Positions 24,677 through 30,646 of a DNA stretch of 36,282 nucleotides are shown piece after piece (the first letter of the stretch is position 1; the number at the start of each line of letters is the position of its first letter). A model generated the notes under the pieces. It made no database searches, was not told where the DNA came from, and was given only the letters and a program-made list of their open reading frames with translations. The stretch covers positions 1-36,282 of the forward strand of contig CAKRCL010000011.1 of NCBI GenBank assembly GCA_934307335.1, in the 5' to 3' direction. A program made the translations under genes and the position numbers. Source of the stretch: an uncultured Dorea sp. (lineage in GTDB: Bacteria > Bacillota > Clostridia > Lachnospirales > Lachnospiraceae).

Positions 24677-24721
24677 TCAATTTAGGACGTAGTTGTTTTC
24701 AACAACTACGTCCTAAATTGA
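24677..24721. repeat. Perfect 21-bp inverted repeat with a 3-nt loop, no T run
   Basis: Arms 24677-24697 and 24701-24721 are perfectly complementary, with loop TTC. It lies 13 bases after the metY stop, in a convergent region. Neither side has the T run of a standard terminator, so it may be an atypical terminator, an mRNA end-protecting hairpin or a small dispersed repeat. The rest of the gap to 24828 holds a second, imperfect hairpin (24780-24801) near the end of the GH13 gene and nothing else recognisable. Confidence 0.85.
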
Positions 24722-24828
24722 ATTATATCAGATATGCAAAAAAAGGTATGTCATGCGGTGTGTGATGCACATCTCTCAGCAAGAATACCGAGGCATTCTT
24801 GAAATATCTCAAAATATAATTTAAATTT

Positions 24829-26136
24829 TTAAAACTTCAAATACATGGTGTTGTATGGTGCCAATTCGATTTTTTCATCCATTGAGATATCAACATCGTG
24901 GATTAAATCGTGTACGTTTCCATTCAAATCCTGATGCCATGCTGTGTAAGGTGAATCAGAAGCATTGACAGCAATTAATATACGCTCTTGGTTTGTGCAG
25001 CGTTCAAAAATCAGTTGATGATTCTGGATAACGACATTGCGATAGGAACCATTACAGAGTGCATCACTTTGTTGACGGATATGGATTAATTTTTTGATGA
25101 ATCCAGTTAGTTCATTTGGTTTTGGAGCATCGAAACATGGGCGTAAAGCATAATCGTTGTCCGGTGCTTTCTCACCTTTTTCGCCCCATTCGCTTCCATA
25201 GTAGAGGCATGGAATTCCAGGCATACCAAAAAGTAGACCGTATGCCAGAGGAATATGAGCGGGATTTGTGAGTATACTGGCAAGTCTTGTTACGTCATGA
25301 TTATCTGCAAATGTCATAAGATGCTTTCCACGGTAAATGCACCAGTTGTCCGGACCGAACTGGCGATGCAGAGAATGAGCAATCTCAAAGAGATTCATAC
25401 AGTTAAAGCTGGAATAAAGTCCTTTGTAGCATTCATAATTGGTGCAGCTATGAAGCATTTCATCATTCACAATCTGATTGTAGTCGCCAAATAATACTTC
25501 GCCAATCAGTGCAAAATCAGGTTTTAATTCTTGAACAAATCTGCGCAGACGTTTCATGAATTCTCGGTCTAGACAATATGCAACGTCCAGACGAAGTCCA
25601 TCGATGTCAAAGGTGTCGATCCAGAACCGTACACAGTCCAGAAGATAATCGACAACAGCAGGATTTTGCAAGTTCAATTTTACGAGTTCAAAATGACCTT
25701 CCCAGCCTTCGTACCAGAATCCATCGTTATAACAGCTGTTGCCGTCAAAGCTGATATGGAACCAGTCTTTGTAAGGAGAATCCCATTTTTTTTCTTGTAC
25801 ATCACGAAAAGCCCAAAAACCACGGCCAACATGATTGAAGACACCGTCTAATACGATTTTGATACCATGTGCGTGAAGATCCTGACATACATCTGCAAAA
25901 TCTTGATTTGTACCGAGACGGCAGTCAATATTTCGGAAATCTCTGGTGTCATAGCCATGGTTGTCTGAATCAAAAATTGGATTTAATAAAATGGAATCAA
26001 TACCGAGATCTTTCAGATAATCGGACCAATTCATGATCTTGCGGATTCGTGGTACAGTAATACCATCATTGTGTACCGGAGCACCACAAAAACCAATCGG
26101 ATAAATTTGATAAAATATACTATTATAAGTCCACAT
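24829..26136 (-). CDS. GH13 alpha-amylase family glycosidase (neopullulanase / maltodextrin-glucosidase-like)
   Basis: A 435-residue GH13 enzyme, likely cytoplasmic (no signal peptide), acting on alpha-glucan oligosaccharides. (beta/alpha)8 barrel motifs in order: ILDGVFNHVG-like region I (LDGVFNHVG, 96-104), region II GLRLDVA with nucleophile Asp184, region III IGEVLFG with acid/base Glu213, and region IV FADNHDVTRL with Asp281. The C-terminal beta domain (about 350-435) is present. The N-terminal starch-binding domain of neopullulanases is absent, so the protein is short. A run AAAGAAGG precedes ATG. The MATE gene lies 35 bases upstream on the same strand and may share its transcript. Confidence 0.88.
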   Translation of the reverse strand: MWTYNSIFYQIYPIGFCGAPVHNDGITVPRIRKIMNWSDYLKDLGIDSILLNPIFDSDNHGYDTRDFRNIDCRLGTNQDFADVCQDLHAHGIKIVLDGVFNHVGRGFWAFRDVQEKKWDSPYKDWFHISFDGNSCYNDGFWYEGWEGHFELVKLNLQNPAVVDYLLDCVRFWIDTFDIDGLRLDVAYCLDREFMKRLRRFVQELKPDFALIGEVLFGDYNQIVNDEMLHSCTNYECYKGLYSSFNCMNLFEIAHSLHRQFGPDNWCIYRGKHLMTFADNHDVTRLASILTNPAHIPLAYGLLFGMPGIPCLYYGSEWGEKGEKAPDNDYALRPCFDAPKPNELTGFIKKLIHIRQQSDALCNGSYRNVVIQNHQLIFERCTNQERILIAVNASDSPYTAWHQDLNGNVHDLIHDVDISMDEKIELAPYNTMYLKF

Positions 26137-26171
26137 AATAAGCCTTCTTTCCTATTGTAGTCATTCTTGAA

Positions 26172-27521
26172 TTATTTATAATTATAACATTTTTTTAACA
26201 TAATTTGAAACCAGATGAACAGAATGATTCCTTTTAGGATTGAAGAAATGGAAATGCTCCACCAAATTCCGTTCAGTCCCAATGGAGTAGCAGTAAGGAT
26301 CAGAGCCAGTGGAATTCTCATAATGTTTAATGTGATTCCGGAAATGGAAGGCGGCAATGTCTTCCCGTAGCCGCAAAATGCACCGGATGTCATAATCTCC
26401 AGACTGGAGAATAGTTGGGAAATGCCAAGAATCATCAAGTAACTGACACCCATTGGGATAACATCTGGTTCGGTAATAAATATTTTAAAAATAGGAACAG
26501 GGAAAACAATCAGCAGTATAGTGCAGAAAAGTCCCCATGGAAGTACGATTTTCAGTGCACAGCGGTAGCCTGCACGAATCCGGTCTTCTTTTCCGGCGCC
26601 GTGATTCTGAGCAATAAAAGAATTAACCGCAGAAGAAAATCCATCAGATGTCATCCAGGAGATGGATTCAATCTGTGCACCTACCTTTTGTACGGCTACA
26701 GCAGCGTCACCATATCCTGCCACAAGTCTTGCTACAATCATAGAGATGCCTGTAAATACAAGACTTTGCAGACAAGAAGGAAGCCCAAGCCGGAGAATGG
26801 AAGCTGCTAAGTTAAAATCAAGTCGTCGGAACAGATGAATCTGATGGAATAATATATTATCTTTTAAAGCAAAAAATAAAAAAAGAAGTGTAACAATCAT
26901 CTGTGCAAGGACGGTTGCAAGAGCAGCACCGGCTACATTTAACGCTGGAAACGGTCCAATGCCAAAGATTAATATAGGATCAAGAATAATATTTATGAAC
27001 AGCCCGGCGCTGGTCGATAAGAAAGCCGGATGGCTGTTCCCGATGGCAGTAAAGAGTCCGGTAAATATTTGGTTTAAAAATGAAAATATAATGAGTCCAC
27101 AAGTGATCATAAGATAGCTGACAGCATCATTTATGACATCAGGACTATTTAAATGGAAGAATGAAATCAATGGTTTTGCGGCAAATATACATAAAAGGCC
27201 ATACAAAATGCCAAGAAGAATAGTCATCTGGAATGCCGTGGAGCCATAGTGTCCGGCAAGTTCTGAATCGCCACTGCCGATAGCATGTCCGACATGAACC
27301 TGACCGCCCATTCGTGTTAAAGTGACAAGTCCATTTGCAAGCCACATATACATACCGGCAGCACCTATGGAAGCTACGGCAGAACTGCCAAGACGTCCAA
27401 TCCAAATCATGTCAATCATATTGTAAGCCATCTGAATCAATGAGGTTGCCATGATTGGAATGGCAAGTCGTGTAAGTGAAGGCAGAATTGGCCCATTTAT
27501 AAGATCAATTTTCTTTTTCAT
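26172..27521 (-). CDS. MATE family efflux transporter
   Basis: A 449-residue multidrug and toxin extrusion-type antiporter with about 12 membrane segments in two halves. The opening MKKKIDLINGPILPSLTRLAIPIMATSLIQMAYNMIDMIWIG is typical of the NorM/DinF-like bacterial branch. MGGQVHVGHAIGSGD and its second-half counterpart SSAVNSFIAQNHGAGKEDR are the matching repeat loops. The substrate is unknown. Start at 27521: TGGGGG precedes it by about 11 nt, and the protein then begins at the usual family N-terminus. A 100-residue longer frame from 27821 crosses the promoter region and is rejected. Its transcript has a 5' leader of about 200 nt with a hairpin. Confidence 0.93.
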   Translation of the reverse strand: MKKKIDLINGPILPSLTRLAIPIMATSLIQMAYNMIDMIWIGRLGSSAVASIGAAGMYMWLANGLVTLTRMGGQVHVGHAIGSGDSELAGHYGSTAFQMTILLGILYGLLCIFAAKPLISFFHLNSPDVINDAVSYLMITCGLIIFSFLNQIFTGLFTAIGNSHPAFLSTSAGLFINIILDPILIFGIGPFPALNVAGAALATVLAQMIVTLLFLFFALKDNILFHQIHLFRRLDFNLAASILRLGLPSCLQSLVFTGISMIVARLVAGYGDAAVAVQKVGAQIESISWMTSDGFSSAVNSFIAQNHGAGKEDRIRAGYRCALKIVLPWGLFCTILLIVFPVPIFKIFITEPDVIPMGVSYLMILGISQLFSSLEIMTSGAFCGYGKTLPPSISGITLNIMRIPLALILTATPLGLNGIWWSISISSILKGIILFIWFQIMLKKCYNYK

Positions 27522-27548
27522 AATAGTAAAACCCCCAAGAAATGTGAT

Positions 27549-27579
27549 GCCAATAAATGTTTTCCCCAAGAACATTGGC
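27549..27579 (-). other. Hairpin in the MATE 5' leader
   Basis: Inverted arms GCCAAT / ATTGGC with partial extension (GTT/AAC) lie about 30 nt upstream of the MATE start. On the minus strand, TTCTTGGGG in the loop is repeated as TTCTTGGGGG at the ribosome site. It could be a translational switch, but matches no riboswitch I know. Confidence 0.35.
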
Positions 27580-27710
27580 GAGATAGCGCTGACATCTAAA
27601 AGTATGATAACATGAACAATAAAAGAAAGATATAAGAAATAAATGAAAAATCTCATGAAAAATCTTATAAAAATTTGATGAAAAATGTTTATAAAAAATT
27701 CGAAAAACGG

Positions 27711-27739
27711 TTGACACACCCGGCTCAGTATAATATAAT
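27711..27739 (+). promoter_or_regulatory. Strong promoter of rplM-rpsI
   Basis: A perfect TTGACA (27711-27716), a 17-nt spacer and a perfect TATAAT (27734-27739), as expected for ribosomal protein genes. Confidence 0.9.
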
Positions 27740-27754
27740 ATGACAGTATGACAA
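27727..27754 (-). promoter_or_regulatory. Overlapping divergent promoter toward MATE
   Basis: On the minus strand, TTGTCA (27749-27754), a 16-nt spacer and TATACT (27727-27732). Its boxes interleave with those of the rplM promoter, so the two cannot easily be used at once. Confidence 0.6.
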
Positions 27755-27767
27755 AAGGAGAAACGAC

Positions 27768-27824
27768 ATGAGGCCAAAGCCCCGGAATCATGTTGATTTC
27801 GATAGAGCAGTAAAAAAACAATAA
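27768..27824 (+). CDS. 18-codon leader ORF upstream of rplM
   Basis: AAAGGAG (27754-27760), 7 nt before ATG, starts a short ORF reading MRPKPRNHVDFDRAVKKQ and a TAA stop 30 bases before the rplM start. It begins only about 20 bases after the strong rplM promoter. The ribosome site is as good as that of rplM itself. It may be a regulatory leader peptide, a small basic protein or chance. The span lies where L13-type leader RNAs occur in other Firmicutes, but I cannot confirm that fold here. Confidence 0.4.
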   Translation: MRPKPRNHVDFDRAVKKQ

Positions 27825-27854
27825 TTACGTTAATGAATTACAGGAGGGAATTCC

Positions 27855-28283
27855 ATGAAGACTTATATGGCTAATCCAGATAAGATTGAAAGAAAATGGT
27901 ATGTAGTTGACGCTACAGGATATACATTAGGACGCCTTGCATCAGAAGTTGCTAAGGTATTAAGAGGTAAAAACAAACCTCAGTTTACACCACACGTTGA
28001 CACAGGTGATTATGTAATCGTTGTTAACGCTGAGAAGATCAACGTAACAGGTAAGAAGATGAATCAGAAGATTTATTACAACCACTCTGATTATGTAGGA
28101 GGAATGAAAGAGACTACATTAGCAGAGATGATGGCTAAGAAACCTGAGAAAGTTATCGAGCTCGCAGTTAAAGGAATGCTTCCAAAAGGACCTTTAGGAA
28201 GATCTATGATCAAGAAGCTTCACGTATATGCTGGACCGGATCATGAGCAGCAGGCTCAGAAGCCAGTTGAGCTTACATTTTAA
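27855..28283 (+). CDS. rplM: 50S ribosomal protein uL13
   Basis: A 142-residue uL13, an early-assembling large-subunit protein. [30 protein letters not shown] is the typical start. Then [30 protein letters not shown] and [24 protein letters not shown] follow. CAGGAGGG lies 7 nt before ATG. It is cotranscribed with rpsI (26-base gap), with codon use typical of high expression. Confidence 0.98.
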   Translation: MKTYMANPDKIERKWYVVDATGYTLGRLASEVAKVLRGKNKPQFTPHVDTGDYVIVVNAEKINVTGKKMNQKIYYNHSDYVGGMKETTLAEMMAKKPEKVIELAVKGMLPKGPLGRSMIKKLHVYAGPDHEQQAQKPVELTF

Positions 28284-28309
28284 GGAAAGGTTGAAAGGAG
28301 GACATTACA

Positions 28310-28702
28310 GTGGCTAAAGCAAAATTCTACGGAACAGGAAGAAGAAAAAAATCAGTTGCAAGAGTTTACCTTGTACCAGGAACAGGTAATATTACAATTA
28401 ATAAAAGAGATATCGATGAGTATCTTGGACTTGAGACATTAAAAGTTGTTGTTCGTCAGCCATTAGTTGCTACAGAGACAGCAGACAAATTTGATGTAAT
28501 CGTTAACGTAAAAGGTGGCGGATACACAGGACAGGCTGGAGCAATCCGTCATGGAATCGCAAGAGCACTTCTTGAGGCAGATTCAGAGTACAGACCAGTT
28601 CTCAAGAAAGCTGGATACCTTACACGTGACCCACGTATGAAAGAGCGTAAGAAATACGGTCTTAAATCCGCTCGTCGCGCACCACAGTTCAGCAAACGTT
28701 AA
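28310..28702 (+). CDS. rpsI: 30S ribosomal protein uS9
   Basis: A 130-residue uS9. [35 protein letters not shown] and the C-terminal [11 protein letters not shown], which reaches the P-site tRNA, are all present. The start is GTG with AAAGGAGG (28294-28301) 8 nt upstream. It is second and last in the rplM-rpsI operon, followed by a terminator at 28759. Confidence 0.98.
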   Translation: MAKAKFYGTGRRKKSVARVYLVPGTGNITINKRDIDEYLGLETLKVVVRQPLVATETADKFDVIVNVKGGGYTGQAGAIRHGIARALLEADSEYRPVLKKAGYLTRDPRMKERKKYGLKSARRAPQFSKR

Positions 28703-28758
28703 TTTCAGTTCGCAATGCGTTTACAACACGTTTGCAACAAAAATATCTAAAAAATATA

Positions 28759-28798
28759 GGACACTTTTCAGTGATAGACACTGGAGAGTGTCCTTTTT
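28759..28798 (+). terminator. Terminator of rplM-rpsI
   Basis: A 15-bp stem (28759-28773 with 28779-28793, two G-T pairs), loop ATAGA, then five T. Between it and 28873 no gene is evident on the plus strand. Confidence 0.88.
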
Positions 28799-28872
28799 GC
28801 TATGCAGATATTGCTTCAGCGGTTATGCTGTCCTTTTCTACTAAGGTTTTATTAATTGCGTTCACAAGAACC

Positions 28873-28900
28873 TGCATAAATTTAAGGTGCATAAATTTAA
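28873..28900. repeat. Perfect 13-bp direct repeat upstream of the leader-ORF promoter
   Basis: TGCATAAATTTAA at 28873-28885 and again at 28888-28900, separated by GG. The repeat period is 15 bp, about 1.4 helical turns. It lies 23-50 bases upstream of the -35 box, so it could be an activator or repressor site, or the footprint of slippage. Confidence 0.6.
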
Positions 28901-28922
28901 CACAACCTTTACAGCTTTTAGA

Positions 28923-28951
28923 TTGACTATGTGTGGGCTTTTTGTTATACT
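28923..28951 (+). promoter_or_regulatory. Promoter of the leader ORF and CorC-type gene
   Basis: TTGACT (28923-28928), a 17-nt spacer and TATACT (28946-28951). The predicted start near 28958 leaves about 29 nt of 5' leader before the small ORF. Confidence 0.75.
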
Positions 28952-28986
28952 CTACAACAATACTATTTTAAGGAGGAATATTTAAC

Positions 28987-29079
28987 ATGGACGAAAGTGA
29001 TAATGATTCTGAAGCGAACCAATTCAATAGAATTTTTATTTATATATCGCAAGGCATGGACTATGTATTCAGAACATAG
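28987..29079 (+). CDS. 30-codon acidic leader ORF upstream of the CorC-type gene
   Basis: AGGAGG (28971-28976), 10 nt before ATG, starts a 30-residue ORF. It opens with a strongly acidic, Asn-rich stretch, MDESDNDSEANQ, then a hydrophobic/aromatic run FNRIFIYIS, and ends in VFRT-stop. Its last third forms the 5' arm and loop of the terminator hairpin, and its TAG stop is within the 3' arm, so translation and termination must interfere with each other. Inference: an attenuating leader peptide for the downstream Mg2+-type transporter gene. Acidic leader stretches are known to destabilise ribosomes at low Mg2+ (E. coli mgtL). Alternatively it is a small protein gene in its own right. Confidence 0.55.
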   Translation: MDESDNDSEANQFNRIFIYISQGMDYVFRT

Positions 29080-29098
29080 ACCATGCCTTTTGTTGCTT
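29051..29098 (+). terminator. Intrinsic terminator/attenuator overlapping the end of the leader ORF
   Basis: Arms 29051-29066 and 29074-29089 pair over 15 bp with a single A-A mismatch. The loop is 7 nt, followed by a T-rich stretch. It lies 48 bases upstream of the CorC-type start codon, and a strict terminator here would cut that gene off from the promoter at 28923. Confidence 0.75.
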
Positions 29099-29146
29099 TT
29101 AGAAAGTGTGATATTTAGATAATTTTATTGTAGGAAGGTTTTATTT

Positions 29147-30463
29147 ATGAGTACATCAATTTTTATTCTTTTATTAGTGCAGATTATTTTAATTATATTA
29201 AACGCGATTTTTGCGAGTGCGGAGATTGCTGTTTTATCAATGAATGAAACAAAACTAGAACGAATGGCAGAACAAGGTAATGGTCGGGCAAAGAGATTAG
29301 TACGATTAACACAAGAGCCGGCACGATTTCTTGCGACAATTCAGGTTGCAATTACGTTGTCGGGATTTTTGGGAAGTGCTTTTGCAGCAGATAATTTCTC
29401 AGAACCTTTAGTTGATTGGGTTGTAGGAATGGGCGCGAATATTCCACGTTCTACTTTAGATACCATAGCTGTTATATTGATTACATTGATTTTATCATAT
29501 TTCACGTTGGTTTTTGGCGAATTAGTTCCAAAGAGAATCGCAATGAAAAAATCTGAAGAGCTGGCAATGGGGATTTCAGGATTGGTTACGGGAATCTCTA
29601 TCTTATTTAAGCCAATCGTTTCATTTCTTTCAATATCAACAAATATTGTCTTGAGGATTTGTGGCATTGATCCAAATGAAACGGAAGATCAAGTGAGTGA
29701 AGAAGAAATACGTATGCTTGTTGATGCGGGAAGTGAAAAAGGAACAATAGATCATCAAGAAAAAGAATTTATTCAAAGAGTTTTTGAATTTAATGATATT
29801 GTGGCGGGTACGATTGCTACACATCGAACAGATGTGACAATATTATGGATGTCTGATGATGTGAAGGAATGGGATGAAACAATCCACAATACACGACATA
29901 CCCTTTATCCTGTCTGTGGAGATTCGATAGATCATGTTGTTGGTATTTTAAATGCAAAAGACTATTTTAGATTAAAAGAAAAAAGTAAGGATATGGTTAT
30001 AGATTCTGCAATTTCTGCCCCATACTTTGTTATGGAAACTACAAAAGCGGATGTGCTTTTTAAAAATATGAAACAATCGAAGCAATCTATGGCGATTGTA
30101 TTAGATGAGTATGGTGGAGTGGTTGGAATAGTGACTCTTTATGATTTATTAGAAGAAATTGTTGGTGATTTAAACGATATTGAACCAATAGCGTTGGAAG
30201 AAGAAACTGTTATTATAAGAATAAGTGATGACAAGTGGGAAGTGAAAGGAAATATACGATTAAGTGATATTGAAGACGCTATAGGTGTTGCATTTACAGC
30301 AGAAGATTGTGACACATTTACTGGATTTGTATTTCAAAAATTTGGTATGGTACCAAAGGATGGGGATTCAAAAATAGAATTAGAAATAGAAAATATGCAT
30401 ATAATCATTGACAAAATAAAAGAGCATCAAGTTGAACATGCAATTATAGAAATTTTAGAATAA
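29147..30463 (+). CDS. CNNM/CorC (HlyC) family membrane protein, putative Mg2+ transporter
   Basis: A 438-residue protein with the standard three parts. A DUF21/CNNM membrane domain (about 1-190, four hydrophobic segments) contains ILNAIFASAEIAVLSMNETKLERMAEQGN and the ion-site-type GELVPKRIAM. A CBS pair (about 205-335) contains FEFNDIVAGTIATHRTDV and QSMAIVLDEYGGVVGIVTLYDLLEEIVGD. A C-terminal CorC/HlyC domain (about 345-435) contains DTFTGFVFQKFGMVPKDGD. Relatives include MpfA of Staphylococcus, linked to Mg2+ export. AGGAAGG lies about 10 nt before ATG. By eye its codon use is more AT-rich than rpsI. The leader ORF and hairpin upstream may control it. Confidence 0.9.
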   Translation: MSTSIFILLLVQIILIILNAIFASAEIAVLSMNETKLERMAEQGNGRAKRLVRLTQEPARFLATIQVAITLSGFLGSAFAADNFSEPLVDWVVGMGANIPRSTLDTIAVILITLILSYFTLVFGELVPKRIAMKKSEELAMGISGLVTGISILFKPIVSFLSISTNIVLRICGIDPNETEDQVSEEEIRMLVDAGSEKGTIDHQEKEFIQRVFEFNDIVAGTIATHRTDVTILWMSDDVKEWDETIHNTRHTLYPVCGDSIDHVVGILNAKDYFRLKEKSKDMVIDSAISAPYFVMETTKADVLFKNMKQSKQSMAIVLDEYGGVVGIVTLYDLLEEIVGDLNDIEPIALEEETVIIRISDDKWEVKGNIRLSDIEDAIGVAFTAEDCDTFTGFVFQKFGMVPKDGDSKIELEIENMHIIIDKIKEHQVEHAIIEILE

Positions 30464-30560
30464 AAATTTTGAAATCGCATTTGAAAATTTTTTTAGAAAC
30501 AAATTTACAATTGTTTTTTGGGAAAATAAGACGAATAAAGATGAGTTTGTTTTGAGATAA

Positions 30561-30589
30561 TTGAGATTTCTGAAATGAGTTGATATAAT
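30561..30589 (+). promoter_or_regulatory. Promoter of the VWA surface-protein gene
   Basis: TTGAGA (30561-30566), a 17-nt spacer and a perfect TATAAT (30584-30589), 57 bases upstream of the start. Confidence 0.75.
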
Positions 30590-30646
30590 ATCTTTATTAC
30601 TATGTGTAGAAGGATGTCTTATGCTAAAAAACAGGAGGAATTTGAA

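Noticed and set aside
27522..27821. 100-residue N-terminal extension of the MATE protein
   Set aside because: The extension crosses the divergent promoters, and the normal family N-terminus begins at 27521 with a ribosome site in front.
28732..28926. 64-codon plus-strand frame after rpsI
   Set aside because: It spans the rpsI terminator hairpin and has no ribosome site.
28931..29122. 63-codon plus-strand frame through the leader region
   Set aside because: It begins inside the promoter without a ribosome site. The 30-codon ORF at 28987 has AGGAGG at good spacing.
30464..30520. AT-only inverted repeat after the CorC-type gene as a terminator
   Set aside because: The AAAATTTT arms have no G-C pairs, so a stable stem is unlikely.
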